NCBI GenBank assembly: GCA_035501495.1
Contig: DATJWB010000314.1
Location: 67,788 to 131,787 of the forward strand
DNA: 64,000 nucleotides
Origin: JAIQFL01 sp035501495
GTDB lineage: Bacteria > Acidobacteriota > Terriglobia > Bryobacterales > Bryobacteraceae
Direction of reading: 5' to 3'
In this document: positions 15,634-25,143 of the stretch, piece by piece
Position numbering within the stretch: position 1 is the first letter of the stretch
Layout of the letters: each line of letters begins with the position of its first letter
Position numbers and translations under genes: made by a program
Notes under the pieces: generated by a model
Database searches by the model: none
Told to the model about the DNA's origin: nothing
Seen by the model: only the letters and a program-made list of their open reading frames with translations

Positions 15634-16620
15634 ATGACTGAATCCTTTGACGTCTTAGTAGTAGGCGCCGGACCGACGGGTCTGGCGTGCGGTATTGAAC
15701 TCCAGCAGCGCGGGTTGAAGACAGTGCTCGTGGAAAAGGGCTGTGTGGTGAACTCGATCTATCACTACCCCACGAACATGACCTTCTTCACTACCCCGGA
15801 ATTGCTCGAGATCGGCAATATCCCGATGACGAGCCTGAATGAAAAGCCGAACCGGCACGAAGCCCTTAAGTATTACCGGCGGGTAGCCGACCACTACCGC
15901 CTGAACATACGCCAATATGAGCGGGTGGACCGGATTGAAGGCCATGACAACGGATTCCAGGTTTTTACTACCGACCGGGTCGGGTGTAACCGAATCTATC
16001 GGGTGCGTAAGGTCGTGCTGGCCACGGGTTATTATGATGTGCCTAACCGGCTGAACGTCCCCGGAGAAGACCTGGATAAGGTCATTCACTATTACAAAGA
16101 GTCCCATCCGTACTACAACCACGACGTAGCAGTGATCGGCGCTAAGAACTCGGCGGCCATCGCGGCACTGGAGTTATGGTGGACGGGCGCGCGAGTAACA
16201 CTGATTCATCGTGGAGCGGGGATCTCGAGCAAAGTGAAGTATTGGATCAAGCCAAATATCGAAAACCGCATCAAGAACGGCGAAATCCCGGCATATTTCC
16301 ACTCCCGCGTCGTGGAAATCCTGCCGGATTCCGTCCGGGTGGCGACCCCGGAAGGCGAGATTTCGTTGAAGAATGACTTCGTTTTTGCGCTAATCGGTTA
16401 CCAACCGGACCTGGAATTCCTGAACGCCACGGGGATTACGCTCGAACCCCAAACCCAAAAGCCGCGCACGAACCCGGACACCCTGGAAAGTGAACGTGCG
16501 GGTATTTACCTTGCGGGAGTAATTGTGGCGGGAATGCACACGAATGAAATATTTATTGAAAACGGTAGATTTCACGGCCAGTTGATCGCCCGAGCCATTG
16601 CCCGGCAACTGGTGGATTGA
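15634..16620 (+). CDS. YpdA-like flavin disulfide reductase
   Basis: 328 aa two-dinucleotide-fold flavoprotein. FAD-binding GAGPTG at 11-16, an NADPH-binding second Rossmann fold at VIGAKNSAAIAALELWWTG, and the ending GIYLAGVIVAGMHTNEIFIENGRFHG are characteristic of YpdA, the putative bacillithiol disulfide reductase. Cytoplasmic, thiol redox balance. The Cys found after GGGP in Firmicutes YpdA is Thr15 here; the nearest Cys is at 19. GAAGGC before the ATG serves as ribosome site. Bacillithiol genes are not in the window, so the substrate is inferred. Confidence 0.75.
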   Translation: MTESFDVLVVGAGPTGLACGIELQQRGLKTVLVEKGCVVNSIYHYPTNMTFFTTPELLEIGNIPMTSLNEKPNRHEALKYYRRVADHYRLNIRQYERVDRIEGHDNGFQVFTTDRVGCNRIYRVRKVVLATGYYDVPNRLNVPGEDLDKVIHYYKESHPYYNHDVAVIGAKNSAAIAALELWWTGARVTLIHRGAGISSKVKYWIKPNIENRIKNGEIPAYFHSRVVEILPDSVRVATPEGEISLKNDFVFALIGYQPDLEFLNATGITLEPQTQKPRTNPDTLESERAGIYLAGVIVAGMHTNEIFIENGRFHGQLIARAIARQLVD

Positions 16621-16745
16621 ATACCCTTTCCCAACTTTCGCATAACCAATTGTCAATTACCATACATGACGTAGTACTTCTATATCTACAGGAAATGAAA
16701 CGAGCACGGGTAGGCTGGAATCTAATTTATTGAGGAGGCCCGACC

Positions 16746-16991
16746 ATGCTCCACTCACTATTTAACTCGTTGTTTGGTTGTTCACATCAACGTACCACTT
16801 TCCCCCAGACGCCCGGGCGGAAATCTGCGGGGTATTCGGCTTCCAGCGCCACGCGAAGTGGAACGTATGTTGTCTGTCTGGACTGCGGCAAGGAATTCGC
16901 GTACGACTGGGAGGGAATGCGGATTGGCCGGCAGGTGCACGCCTCAGCGGCCGGAGCACCAGTTGCCGCGGCGCAGCCCAGTTTTCGCTGA
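16746..16991 (+). CDS. Small conserved-looking protein with CxxH and CLDC cysteines
   Basis: 81 aa: GCSHQRTTFPQTPGRK near the start and GTYVVCLDCGKEFAYDWEGMR in the middle. The paired C-x2-H and C-x2-C could form a zinc knuckle. GAGGAG lies 10 nt before the ATG. Function unknown. It stands alone between two genes facing other ways. Confidence 0.65.
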   Translation: MLHSLFNSLFGCSHQRTTFPQTPGRKSAGYSASSATRSGTYVVCLDCGKEFAYDWEGMRIGRQVHASAAGAPVAAAQPSFR

Positions 16992-17053
16992 CAAGGGTTG
17001 TTCAGTCCCCGCCGAGAACTCGCTTCACGACTGACACGGCCAGATATGTGTGT

Positions 17054-18169
17054 TCAAGACGGAGTAATACTACCGAGTACTACGGGGTGTTTTGCACCTG
17101 TTGCCGAAGGTAAGTTCGAGGGCTCCTGGTGCCATGTCTCGTGTGCCAGGATGGCGAAGGCAATAGCTTCCTTGGCGTCGGCATTTATGCCGTGGTCGGT
17201 TGAAGTGGAGATGGTCACCCTGGGCAATTCGCGCCGCAGGATCGCCATGATTTGAGGATTGTGAACACCGCCTCCCGAGACGATTACCTCCCACGGCCAG
17301 CCCCAGGCGAAGAAGCCGATCGCCAGGGCAATGGTCCCGGCCGTCAGCTCGGTCGCGGTGGCGATCAGATCGGCGAGCGGCAGGCGCGACTTCTTCAAAC
17401 GGGCGACAAACTCCGCGCCGTACTGTTCACGGCCAACACTCTTGGGGAGTTTGCGGGTGTAGTAGGGGTCGCGCAGAAGCTCGCCTAACAACTTCTGATT
17501 CACTCGTCCCGATCTGGCGATCCTCCCGCCCTGGTCGTATCGTAGCTTGCCTTTGGAATATTCCCGCGCCAGAGCGTCGATGACCATGTTGCCGGGGCCG
17601 GTGTCGCAGGCCACGACCTGCTCCGGCCGGGCGCCTGGCGGGATCACCGTAATGTTGGCGATGCCTCCGATGTTGAGCGCAATGCGGGTGCGCCGGGGGT
17701 GGCGGAACAGCAGGTAGTCCACGTACGGCACCAGCGGCGCCCCTTCCCCGCCGGCCGCGATGTCACGCGCGCGGAAACTGGAGACCACCGGCACGCCGGT
17801 CTGTTCGGAGATGACCGCCGGTTCGCCGATTTGCAGGGTGTGCACGCCGCCCTGGTGATAGACGGTCTGGCCGTGACAGCCGATCAACTGGACGGCTCCG
17901 AAGCGCTTGACCGCGCGCAGAACGGCGCGAGCGTAGAGTTCGCCAAGCTGAAAGTTCAAGGCGGAAAGGGCGCCGGTGTGCTGCCCCGGCCCGCGCTTTT
18001 GACCGCCGCCCGAAACCTGCAGGATTGCCGACCGGACGTTTTCCGGATATGGCGCGGACTGAAACCCGATGGTCTCCACACGGATCCGTCCGCGCCTGCG
18101 ACTCACTTCGACGATGGCGACATCGATGCCGTCGAGCGACGTTCCACTCATCACTCCCGCGACCTTCAC
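17054..18169 (-). CDS. anmK: Anhydro-N-acetylmuramic acid kinase
   Basis: 371 aa. Begins MKVAGVMSGTSLDGIDVAIVE, the AnmK signature for ATP and sugar binding; also IGCHGQTVYHQG and ALNIGGIANIT. Phosphorylates 1,6-anhydro-MurNAc to MurNAc-6-phosphate in cell-wall recycling. Its start overlaps the mutS stop by 4 bp, so it is the second gene of a mutS-anmK unit. Confidence 0.95.
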   Translation of the reverse strand: MKVAGVMSGTSLDGIDVAIVEVSRRRGRIRVETIGFQSAPYPENVRSAILQVSGGGQKRGPGQHTGALSALNFQLGELYARAVLRAVKRFGAVQLIGCHGQTVYHQGGVHTLQIGEPAVISEQTGVPVVSSFRARDIAAGGEGAPLVPYVDYLLFRHPRRTRIALNIGGIANITVIPPGARPEQVVACDTGPGNMVIDALAREYSKGKLRYDQGGRIARSGRVNQKLLGELLRDPYYTRKLPKSVGREQYGAEFVARLKKSRLPLADLIATATELTAGTIALAIGFFAWGWPWEVIVSGGGVHNPQIMAILRRELPRVTISTSTDHGINADAKEAIAFAILAHETWHQEPSNLPSATGAKHPVVLGSITPS

Positions 18170-20793
18170 GACCGCCTCAATTCCCGTTGCAGTTCGGCCA
18201 GCAGTTGCAGCGCCTCGATGGGTCGGATTTCGTCCACCTTCAGGCCTCGGATCCGTTCGGCGATTCCGTAGCCAACGGGTTCGAAGAGCTGGATTTGCAC
18301 GGGCCCATGCTCTTCGGCCCTCGACAGTTCTTCGGTTACCTCGTGCTCGCTGCGCTCGTGCAGTTGCAGGACCTCGCGCGCGCGCTCGATGACTCCCAAG
18401 GGCAGGCCGGCCAGCCGCGCCACTTCGATGCCGTAGCTGCGGTCGGCGCGCCCCGGCTCGACTTTCCGCAAGAAAATGATCTGCTCCCCGGCCTCTTTCA
18501 CCGAGACCTTCAGGTTGCGCACGCCTTCGAGCTGCTCGGCAAGCTCGGTCAGCTCGTGGTAATGCGTGGCGAACAGCGTCTTGGCGCGCGTGCGGGCGTG
18601 GATGTGCTCGACCACCGCCCAGGCGAGCGCGAGGCCATCGTAGGTGGCAGTGCCGCGGCCGATTTCATCCAGGACGATGAAGCTCCGCTGGGTGGCGGTA
18701 TTGAGGATCACGGCGGTCTCGGTCATCTCGACCATGAAGGTGGATCGGCCGCGCGCCAGGTTGTCGGAGGCCCCGATCCTGGTGAAGATCCGATCGACGA
18801 TCGGCAGACGGGCCGATTCCGCCGGCACGAAGGATCCCATCTGCGCTAGGATCACGATCAGCGCGGCCTGGCGCAAGTAGGTGGACTTGCCGCCCATGTT
18901 GGGCCCGGTGATGATGGCAATCAGGTCAGTGAGGTCGTTCAGGTAGAGGTCGTTGGGAATGAAGCGTCCGGACTCCTGCCCGGCGAGGGATTCGATCACC
19001 GGGTGCCGGCCGGCCATGATCCGCATTTCGCCATCCTCGGAAAACGTGGGGCGGCGATAATGGTTTTCCGCGGCCACCTGCGCCACAGACGCCGTCACAT
19101 CGAGTTCCGCGACCGCCGCGGCGGTGGCGCGGATGCGCTGCGCCTGCGCCGCCGCGCGCCTTCGCACATCCGCGAACAGCTCCTTTTCGAGCGTCAGGAT
19201 TTTGTCTTCGGCATCCAGCACTTTACGCTCGTAATCCTTCAATTCCGTCGTGGTGAACCGCTCCGCGTTGGCGAGGGTCTGTTTGCGCTCGTAATCGGCA
19301 GGCGCCAGGTGGAGATTGGCGCGCGTGATTTCGATGTAGTAGCCGAATACGTTATTGAAGCGGACCTTGAGCGACTGAATGCCGGTACGCTGGCGCTCGC
19401 GGGATTCGATCTGCGCGATATACTCGCGTCCGTTCTGGCTCAAGTCGCGCAGCTCGTCGAGCTCGGCGTGGAAGCCGGCGCGAATCGTTCCTCCATCCGC
19501 GAGATTGAGCGGCGGCTCGTCGGCGATCGCCTCGAGGATCAGGTTGGCCACATCCGGCAGCTCGTCCAGGCGATCGTGCAGGGATCGGAGGCGCGCGGCC
19601 TGCTGCGTGTCGAAGCAGCGCTTCAGGGCGGGAATTTTCTCGAGCGAGCGGCCCAGCGCCAGCAGATCGCGCGGACCCGCGGAGCCCAGGGTCACCTTCG
19701 CCAGGAGTCGCTCCAGGTCGAGGATGGATGCCAACTGCTTGCGCAACTCCGCGCGGAGAATGGTCTGCTGCAGAAGTTCGCCGGTAGCGTCGAGGCGCTG
19801 CTCGATTTCGGGCCGCTCCATGGAAGGGCGCAGGAGACGCTGGCGCAGCAGACGGCCGCCCATGCCGGTGAGCGTCTGGTCGAGAACCCCGAGCAGCGTG
19901 GGCTGTTTCTGCAGGGCGCCGGCATCGGCGGCGAACAGCGGCTCGATCAGCTCCAGGTTCCGGACGGTGACTGCATCGAGCACCATGGAATCGGCGCGGT
20001 CGTAGAAGGTGGGGCGGTCCAGGTGGTCGAGCGCGGCGCGCTGGGTGTCGCGGAGGTAGTGCAGGATTGCCCCGGCCGCGCCGACGGCCGCGGGACGATT
20101 CGCGAGTCCGCACCCGTCGAGGGAGAGCAGCTTGAAATGGTCGCAGAGGGTTCGCCCCGCGTAGTCGGCAGTGAAGATCCAGTCTTCGAGTTCGGTGCGG
20201 ACGAAGCGCGGCCCATTGGAATGCTCGCCGGTGAGAAGCGGAAGGGCGCCGGGAAACAGGACTTCGCGGGCGCCAAGCTGTTCGATTGCTCCCGCCACTT
20301 CGGAGGGCGCCATTTCGGTTACCCGGAACTCGCCGGTGGAGAGATCTACGTGCGCTACGGCGGATCGGGCATCCGGCCCGCGGGCCTGGCCTCCGGCGAC
20401 GGCGGCGAGGTAGTTGTTCTCGCGCGAGCGCACCAGGTTGGGATCCATGGCGGTCCCTGGGGTGACGATCCGGGTAATGTCGCGCTTTACCAGCTTCTTG
20501 GCGAAGCGCGGATCTTCCATCTGGTCGCAGATGGCCACGCGATGCCCCTTCTGGATGAGGCGGGCGATGTAGCCGTCGGCCGCGTGATACGGGACGCCGC
20601 ACATGGGAATGGCGGCACCTTTTTCCTTGTTGCGGGCGGTGAGCGTGATCTCCAGGTCGCGCGCGGCCACTACGGCGTCTTCGAAGAACAGCTCGTAGAA
20701 GTCTCCCAGGCGGAACATCAGCAGGGCATTGGGCACCTGCTGCTTGATGCCGTTGTACTGCCGCATGAGCGGCGTGGACGCGTCAGCAGACAT
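18166..20793 (-). CDS. mutS: DNA mismatch repair protein MutS
   Basis: 875 aa, typical MutS length. N-terminal mismatch-binding motif in FRLGDFYELF, a middle clamp/lever region, and the ATPase core with ITGPNMGGKSTYLRQAA (Walker A), FMVEMTETA, LDEIGRGTATYDGLA (Walker B) and ATHYHELTELA. Recognises mismatches and recruits MutL. Lead gene of the operon with anmK. A G-rich tract lies just upstream of the start codon. Confidence 0.98.
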   Translation of the reverse strand: MSADASTPLMRQYNGIKQQVPNALLMFRLGDFYELFFEDAVVAARDLEITLTARNKEKGAAIPMCGVPYHAADGYIARLIQKGHRVAICDQMEDPRFAKKLVKRDITRIVTPGTAMDPNLVRSRENNYLAAVAGGQARGPDARSAVAHVDLSTGEFRVTEMAPSEVAGAIEQLGAREVLFPGALPLLTGEHSNGPRFVRTELEDWIFTADYAGRTLCDHFKLLSLDGCGLANRPAAVGAAGAILHYLRDTQRAALDHLDRPTFYDRADSMVLDAVTVRNLELIEPLFAADAGALQKQPTLLGVLDQTLTGMGGRLLRQRLLRPSMERPEIEQRLDATGELLQQTILRAELRKQLASILDLERLLAKVTLGSAGPRDLLALGRSLEKIPALKRCFDTQQAARLRSLHDRLDELPDVANLILEAIADEPPLNLADGGTIRAGFHAELDELRDLSQNGREYIAQIESRERQRTGIQSLKVRFNNVFGYYIEITRANLHLAPADYERKQTLANAERFTTTELKDYERKVLDAEDKILTLEKELFADVRRRAAAQAQRIRATAAAVAELDVTASVAQVAAENHYRRPTFSEDGEMRIMAGRHPVIESLAGQESGRFIPNDLYLNDLTDLIAIITGPNMGGKSTYLRQAALIVILAQMGSFVPAESARLPIVDRIFTRIGASDNLARGRSTFMVEMTETAVILNTATQRSFIVLDEIGRGTATYDGLALAWAVVEHIHARTRAKTLFATHYHELTELAEQLEGVRNLKVSVKEAGEQIIFLRKVEPGRADRSYGIEVARLAGLPLGVIERAREVLQLHERSEHEVTEELSRAEEHGPVQIQLFEPVGYGIAERIRGLKVDEIRPIEALQLLAELQRELRRS

Positions 20794-20801
20794 GGAACGG
20801 C

Positions 20802-20839
20802 GGGGGTTGGGGGTTAGGGGTTAGGGATTGGGGACAGGG
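20802..20839 (+). repeat. G-quadruplex-type tract before mutS
   Basis: Six runs of 3-5 G separated by 2-3 nt (GGGGGTTGGGGGTTAGGGG, then TTAGGG, ATTGGGG, ACAGGG). It starts 9 nt upstream of the mutS start, so the mutS transcript leader would be C-rich and its template strand G-rich. It passes directly into a dispersed-repeat region. Confidence 0.6.
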
Positions 20840-20842
20840 CGA

Positions 20843-21190
20843 TGGGGCGCGGACACTCGTGTCTGCCGCGCTGGCACTCACGCCGACGCTTTTGGGCCGA
20901 CACCAATCCGGTGCCGAGAGAGGTTGTCGAGGCTGCCGCGTCGAGACTCGCCTTGGGGGCAGCGAGTGACTTTCGAAGCGGCTGCGCCGCATCGCCCCGT
21001 CCGGGGATTTTCGAGGGACTCTCGGCGCGGGGGCACGGAAGTCCACTGGCAGCCCCGGAATGGCGACCGCCAAGCGCCCCGATGAGCCGGGGCGCGGCAG
21101 GCAGGAGTGCCTGCGCCACGTCTCTGGTGGCCGCCCGTGCAGGGATTCTCGAGGGAGTATCGCGGCAGGCAGGAGTGCCCGCGCCACATC
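20843..21190. repeat. Dispersed GTGGCGC-type repeat (copy R1, mosaic)
   Basis: Fills most of the 413-bp gap between mutS and gdhA. Left end GGCGCGGACACTCGTGTC; right end with arms GCGCCCCGATGAGCCGGGGCGC followed by GGCAGGCAGGAGTGCC and TGCGCCAC (to 21118); then a second, partial right end (GGCAGGCAGGAGTGCC, CGCGCCAC) at about 21160-21188. Ends match copies at 32966, 41590, 45317 and 54129. No coding capacity. Confidence 0.65.
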
Positions 21191-21206
21191 AGCCGAACTG
21201 GCCACC

Positions 21207-22490
21207 TTACGCGTACAAACCCCTCAGGCGGATGGCGTCGGCCACGCGATCGAGCGCCAGCATGTAGGCGGCGGTGCGGTTGTTGACGCTGTGCGTGCGG
21301 GCGTACTCCACGACGGAATCGAAGCTCTCGGTCATGATTTCTTCGAGCCGCTGGTTCACGAGCTGCTCGTTCCAGAAGAAGCCCTGGCGATCCTGCACCC
21401 ACTCGAAATAGGACACCGTGACGCCCCCGGCATTCGCCAGGATGTCCGGAATCACGAAGACCTTCTTATCGGCCAGGACGACATCCGCGACAGGGGTGGT
21501 TGGACCGTTCGCCCCTTCGCACAGGATCTTGCATCGCAGCCGGTCCGCGTTTCCCGAATGGATCACATTCTCGGTGGCGGCGGGGAGGAGGACATCGCAG
21601 TCCAGGAACATGGCTTCGGTCTTGTCCATGTCCTCGCCCTCCGCAAAGCCTGTGATGGATCCGGTTTCCTTGCGATGCGCCTGCAGCGCGGCTACGTCGA
21701 GGCCGTTCGGATTGTATACCGCGCCATCGTATTCCACGATACCGACGATTTTGAAGCCCAGGGCGCGCATCAGCCGGGCGGCCATGCCGCCCACATTGCC
21801 GAAGCCCTGGATTACCACGCGGCTATCCTCGGGATTGATGCCGAGTTGTTTCAGCGCCTTCAAGGTGACGATCATGCATCCACGCCCGGTGGCCTCCGGC
21901 CGGCCCCGCGATCCGCCGAGACTTCGCGGCTTGCCGGTGACCACGGCCGTGACGGTGTGGCGGGCATGCATGGAGTACGTGTCCATGATCCAGGCCATGA
22001 CCTTCTCGTTGGTGTTGACGTCGGGCGCGGGAACATCGCGTTCCGGTCCGAGGAAATCGATGATCTCGGCGGTGTACCGGCGGGTCAGCTTCTCCAGTTC
22101 CGAATCGGAGAGCAGATTCGGGTCGCAAATGACTCCGCCCTTGCCGCCGCCGAACGGAATGTTGACGACGGCGCACTTCCAGGTCATCCAGGAGGCCAGG
22201 GCGCGCACCTCATCGAGCGTCACATCGGGAGCGAACCGGATGCCGCCCTTGGCGGGTCCGCGCGCCACGGAGTGCTGCACGCGATAGCCGGTGAAGACCT
22301 CGATCCGGCCGTCGTCCAGTTGCACCGGAATGTGGACGATGATTTCCCTGGCGGGGGTGCCCAGCACCTTGCGCATCCCGTCATCGAGCCTCAGCCGCGA
22401 GGCGGCCTCATCGAACCGCGCGGCGGCGGCAAGCCAGGGATTCCTTTCATTTTCGAGTGAGATGGAACGAGTCGGCGTCAACGTGGCCAC
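21207..22490 (-). CDS. gdhA: Glutamate dehydrogenase
   Basis: 427 aa, length of the smaller hexameric GDHs (RocG/GluD group). Substrate-binding KGGIRFAPDV and catalytic Lys region CAVVNIPFGGGKGGV; nucleotide-binding VVIQGFGNVGG; also ILCEGANGPTTP and LANAGGVTVSYFEW. Interconverts glutamate and 2-oxoglutarate plus ammonium. GTG start with GGGAGG upstream and an extended -10 box on the minus strand. Cofactor preference cannot be told from sequence alone. Confidence 0.95.
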   Translation of the reverse strand: MATLTPTRSISLENERNPWLAAAARFDEAASRLRLDDGMRKVLGTPAREIIVHIPVQLDDGRIEVFTGYRVQHSVARGPAKGGIRFAPDVTLDEVRALASWMTWKCAVVNIPFGGGKGGVICDPNLLSDSELEKLTRRYTAEIIDFLGPERDVPAPDVNTNEKVMAWIMDTYSMHARHTVTAVVTGKPRSLGGSRGRPEATGRGCMIVTLKALKQLGINPEDSRVVIQGFGNVGGMAARLMRALGFKIVGIVEYDGAVYNPNGLDVAALQAHRKETGSITGFAEGEDMDKTEAMFLDCDVLLPAATENVIHSGNADRLRCKILCEGANGPTTPVADVVLADKKVFVIPDILANAGGVTVSYFEWVQDRQGFFWNEQLVNQRLEEIMTESFDSVVEYARTHSVNNRTAAYMLALDRVADAIRLRGLYA

Positions 22491-22510
22491 CAGGCAAACC
22501 CTCCCGATAC

Positions 22511-22519
22511 ATTATGCCA
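22511..22519 (-). promoter_or_regulatory. Extended -10 box of gdhA
   Basis: On the minus strand these bases read TGGCATAAT, an extended -10 element 20 nt before the gdhA GTG, with GGGAGG between. Confidence 0.4.
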
Positions 22520-22618
22520 GTTAAGGTGCGGGAACGCCCGCGGCAGAGCGCCAATCGGGCGCACATGCAAAACGGATTTCCGGGTGGCGCGTCTAACCAC
22601 GGACAAGGGGGCTCGAAT

Positions 22619-25120
22619 TTGGGAACCTTGCGGCAGGACGTCTGGTACGGTCTTCGCGCGCTGGCGAGGAAGCCAGCCTTCACCCTGGTCGCAGCATTGT
22701 CGTTGGCTTTGGGCATCGGCCTCAACACCGCGATCTTTACCCTGATGAACACGATCCTGCTGGGGACTCTGCCCTATCGGGATGTGGACCGCCTGGTGGC
22801 GGTCTTCAGCATCCCGCCGCAACATCCCGATCAGTTGTATCCGGCAACCATGCCGGACCTGTTCGCCTGGAAGGAGCAGGCGCATTCGTTCGAGGCGATC
22901 GGGGCGATGAACAACAACGCGGCCGACTTCGGCGCGGAAGAAAACGGCGTTCCGGCCGAACGAGTGCAGGGCGAAGTGGTGACCCCGGGACTGCTGCAAG
23001 CGCTGGGCGTGCAGCCCTCGATGGGGCGTCTGTTCGCGGACGCCGAGGATGAGGTGGACCACGCAGCCCGGGTGATTCTCATCAGCCACAAGCTTTGGAT
23101 CCGGCGATTCGGCGGCGCGAGCGACATCGTGGGCCGCAAGGTTCTGGTGAACGGAGAACCCACCGAGATCGTGGGCGTCATGCCGCCCGATTTCCGGTTT
23201 ACCGACGAGGAAGGCCAATACCTGGCGCCGCTCCCTATCAATCACTTCCAGCTTCGCGGGTCGGCGCACTTCATCATGGTGACCGCCAAGCTGAAGCCGG
23301 GCGTCACCATGCAGCAGGCGCAGAGTGAGATGGATGCGATCGCCGTCCGACTCGCGCAGCAGTTTCCGCAACGGAACGCCGACCACGGAAAGCCTTGGAT
23401 GGTCCGTCTGCAGCCGATCCGCGAGGCGCTTTTTGGAGTCATGAGCCGGCCGCTGCTGCTGCTGCAGGCCGCCGTGGGATTCGTGCTGCTGATCGCGTGC
23501 GCCAACGTCGCGGCGCTGCTGATGGCGCGGGCGGCGTCGCGGCAGACCGAAGTCGCGATCCGAGCGGCGCTAGGAGCCAGCCGCGGACGGATTTTCCGCC
23601 AGTTCCTGACGGAGAGCTTGCTGCTTTCCATCTGTAGCGGGATCCTGGGCGTCGGACTGGCCTCGGAGGGCGTGCGCGGGCTGGTTGCGATGGCGCCATC
23701 GTGGCTTCCCAGGCTCCACGCGATCCGCCTGGACGGACGGGTGCTCCTGTTCAGCGCGGCGATTTCGATCCTCACCGGCCTGATATTCGGATTGATCCCG
23801 GCGGCCCAAGGATCGAAGCTGACCTTCGCCGAGTCGCTGAAGAACGTGACTCGAGGAGGGACGGCGGGAGGCGCGGCGACCCGCCTGCGAGCCGTTCTGG
23901 TCGCCGGCCAACTCGCGCTGGCGCTGGTGCTCTTGATCGGATCCGGACTGTTGATCCGGAGCTTTCTGGCCTTGCAGGGCGCGAACCTCGGATGCGATCC
24001 GAAAGGCCTGCTGACGTTCCGCTATCGTTTTGGCGAAAGCCGTTATGGTAAGGCGGTCGGCCCGTATCATGGGCTGGTACTGTGGGAGATCAGCTCGGAA
24101 CCGGCGGCGGCTTTCACGCGCGTGTTGGAGCGGCTGCAGACCTTGCCGGGCGTGCGGTCGGCAGCGGGAATCGTGTACCCGCCGATGACCGGCGGCAACC
24201 CGATGGCCTTCACGATCGAAGGACGAACGGCGGCGAATCCCGACGACCTGTCGGCGGACTTCTTTCCCGTGACCCCGAATTTCTTCGCCACGATGAAGAT
24301 TCCCCTGCTTCGCGGCCGCGATTTCACGAGCCGCGACGTGGCCAACGCGCCGTGGGTGGCGATTATCAACGAGACGATGGCGCGGCGGTTCTTCCCGGAT
24401 GAGGAGCCGACCGGCAAACAGATTCGCGTGGATCTGTCGCCAGAAGATCAGCCCCGTGAAATCATCGCGGTGGTTGGGGACATTCCCGCAAGTCATCCTC
24501 AGACCCGGCAGGATCCCGCGATCTTTATTCCCCACGTGCAGGCGGCGGCACACAGCACGGGGCCCTTCACGGGCCTCCTTCTGCAGATGACCTACTTGTT
24601 GCGGACGCAGGGCGACCCGATGAGCGAACTGCCCACAGTCCGGCGGGCGATGGAGGAAATCGACCGGAACCAGCCGATTATCGGGCCGCGAACCGAGGAG
24701 GATTACCTGGCCGACCAGGCGCAGTATCCGCGCTACTACTCGATGCTGCTGGGGCTGTTCGCGGCGGTGGCAACGGGGCTGGCGGCCATCGGGATCTATG
24801 GCGTGATGGCGTACGCGGTGGAGCAGCGCACGCGGGAGATCGGTATCCGGATGGCCCTCGGGGCGGGAGCGCGGGATGTGCTCAAGTTGATCGTGAGCCA
24901 GGCGGCGCTGGTGATCGCCGGCGGGACGGTGGCCGGGCTTGGCGGGGCGATGGCGCTGAGCCGGTTCCTTTCGTCCCAGATCTGGGAAATCAAGTCAGGC
25001 GATCCGTGGACGTTTGCGGGTCTTACCCTGCTTTTGGCGGTGATCGCGGTTCTCGCGTGCCTGGTTCCGACCCGGCAGGCGACGCGAGTGGACCCGACCA
25101 TCGCACTCCGCTACGAGTAG
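22619..25120 (+). CDS. ADOP-type MacB/FtsX permease (no own ATPase)
   Basis: About 833 aa. Two tandem MacB-PCD plus FtsX units: the first helix is in FTLVAALSLALGIGLNTAIFTLMN; the first FtsX region (about 320-420) includes VGFVLLIACANVAALLMARAASRQTEVAIRAALGAS. The second unit ends with IGIYGVMAYAVEQRTREIGIRMALGAGARDVLK and VPTRQATRVDPTIALRYE. This is the duplicated orphan permease seen in acidobacteria; the partner ATPase is not adjacent. TTG 22619 is chosen for its AAGGGGG 7 nt upstream and because LRQDVWYGLR is the usual family start; ATGs at 22565 and 22457 are alternatives. Substrate unknown. Confidence 0.88.
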   Translation: MGTLRQDVWYGLRALARKPAFTLVAALSLALGIGLNTAIFTLMNTILLGTLPYRDVDRLVAVFSIPPQHPDQLYPATMPDLFAWKEQAHSFEAIGAMNNNAADFGAEENGVPAERVQGEVVTPGLLQALGVQPSMGRLFADAEDEVDHAARVILISHKLWIRRFGGASDIVGRKVLVNGEPTEIVGVMPPDFRFTDEEGQYLAPLPINHFQLRGSAHFIMVTAKLKPGVTMQQAQSEMDAIAVRLAQQFPQRNADHGKPWMVRLQPIREALFGVMSRPLLLLQAAVGFVLLIACANVAALLMARAASRQTEVAIRAALGASRGRIFRQFLTESLLLSICSGILGVGLASEGVRGLVAMAPSWLPRLHAIRLDGRVLLFSAAISILTGLIFGLIPAAQGSKLTFAESLKNVTRGGTAGGAATRLRAVLVAGQLALALVLLIGSGLLIRSFLALQGANLGCDPKGLLTFRYRFGESRYGKAVGPYHGLVLWEISSEPAAAFTRVLERLQTLPGVRSAAGIVYPPMTGGNPMAFTIEGRTAANPDDLSADFFPVTPNFFATMKIPLLRGRDFTSRDVANAPWVAIINETMARRFFPDEEPTGKQIRVDLSPEDQPREIIAVVGDIPASHPQTRQDPAIFIPHVQAAAHSTGPFTGLLLQMTYLLRTQGDPMSELPTVRRAMEEIDRNQPIIGPRTEEDYLADQAQYPRYYSMLLGLFAAVATGLAAIGIYGVMAYAVEQRTREIGIRMALGAGARDVLKLIVSQAALVIAGGTVAGLGGAMALSRFLSSQIWEIKSGDPWTFAGLTLLLAVIAVLACLVPTRQATRVDPTIALRYE

Positions 25121-25128
25121 GGCCGGGA

Positions 25129-25134
25129 TATAAT
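25129..25134 (+). promoter_or_regulatory. -10 box TATAAT for a probably leaderless mRNA
   Basis: Perfect TATAAT ending 9 nt before the GTG at 25144, with no ribosome site between. Predicted transcription start 25141-25144. Confidence 0.45.
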
Positions 25135-25143
25135 CGCTGAATC

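Noticed and set aside
19003..20817. 604-residue open frame antisense to mutS
   Set aside because: High-GC shadow of mutS on the other strand; composition is odd for a protein, with no recognisable domain and no ribosome site.
20802..20839. Telomere-like repeat as a replicon end
   Set aside because: Only two TTAGGG-like units, flanked on both sides by normal chromosomal genes; treated as a G-rich tract.
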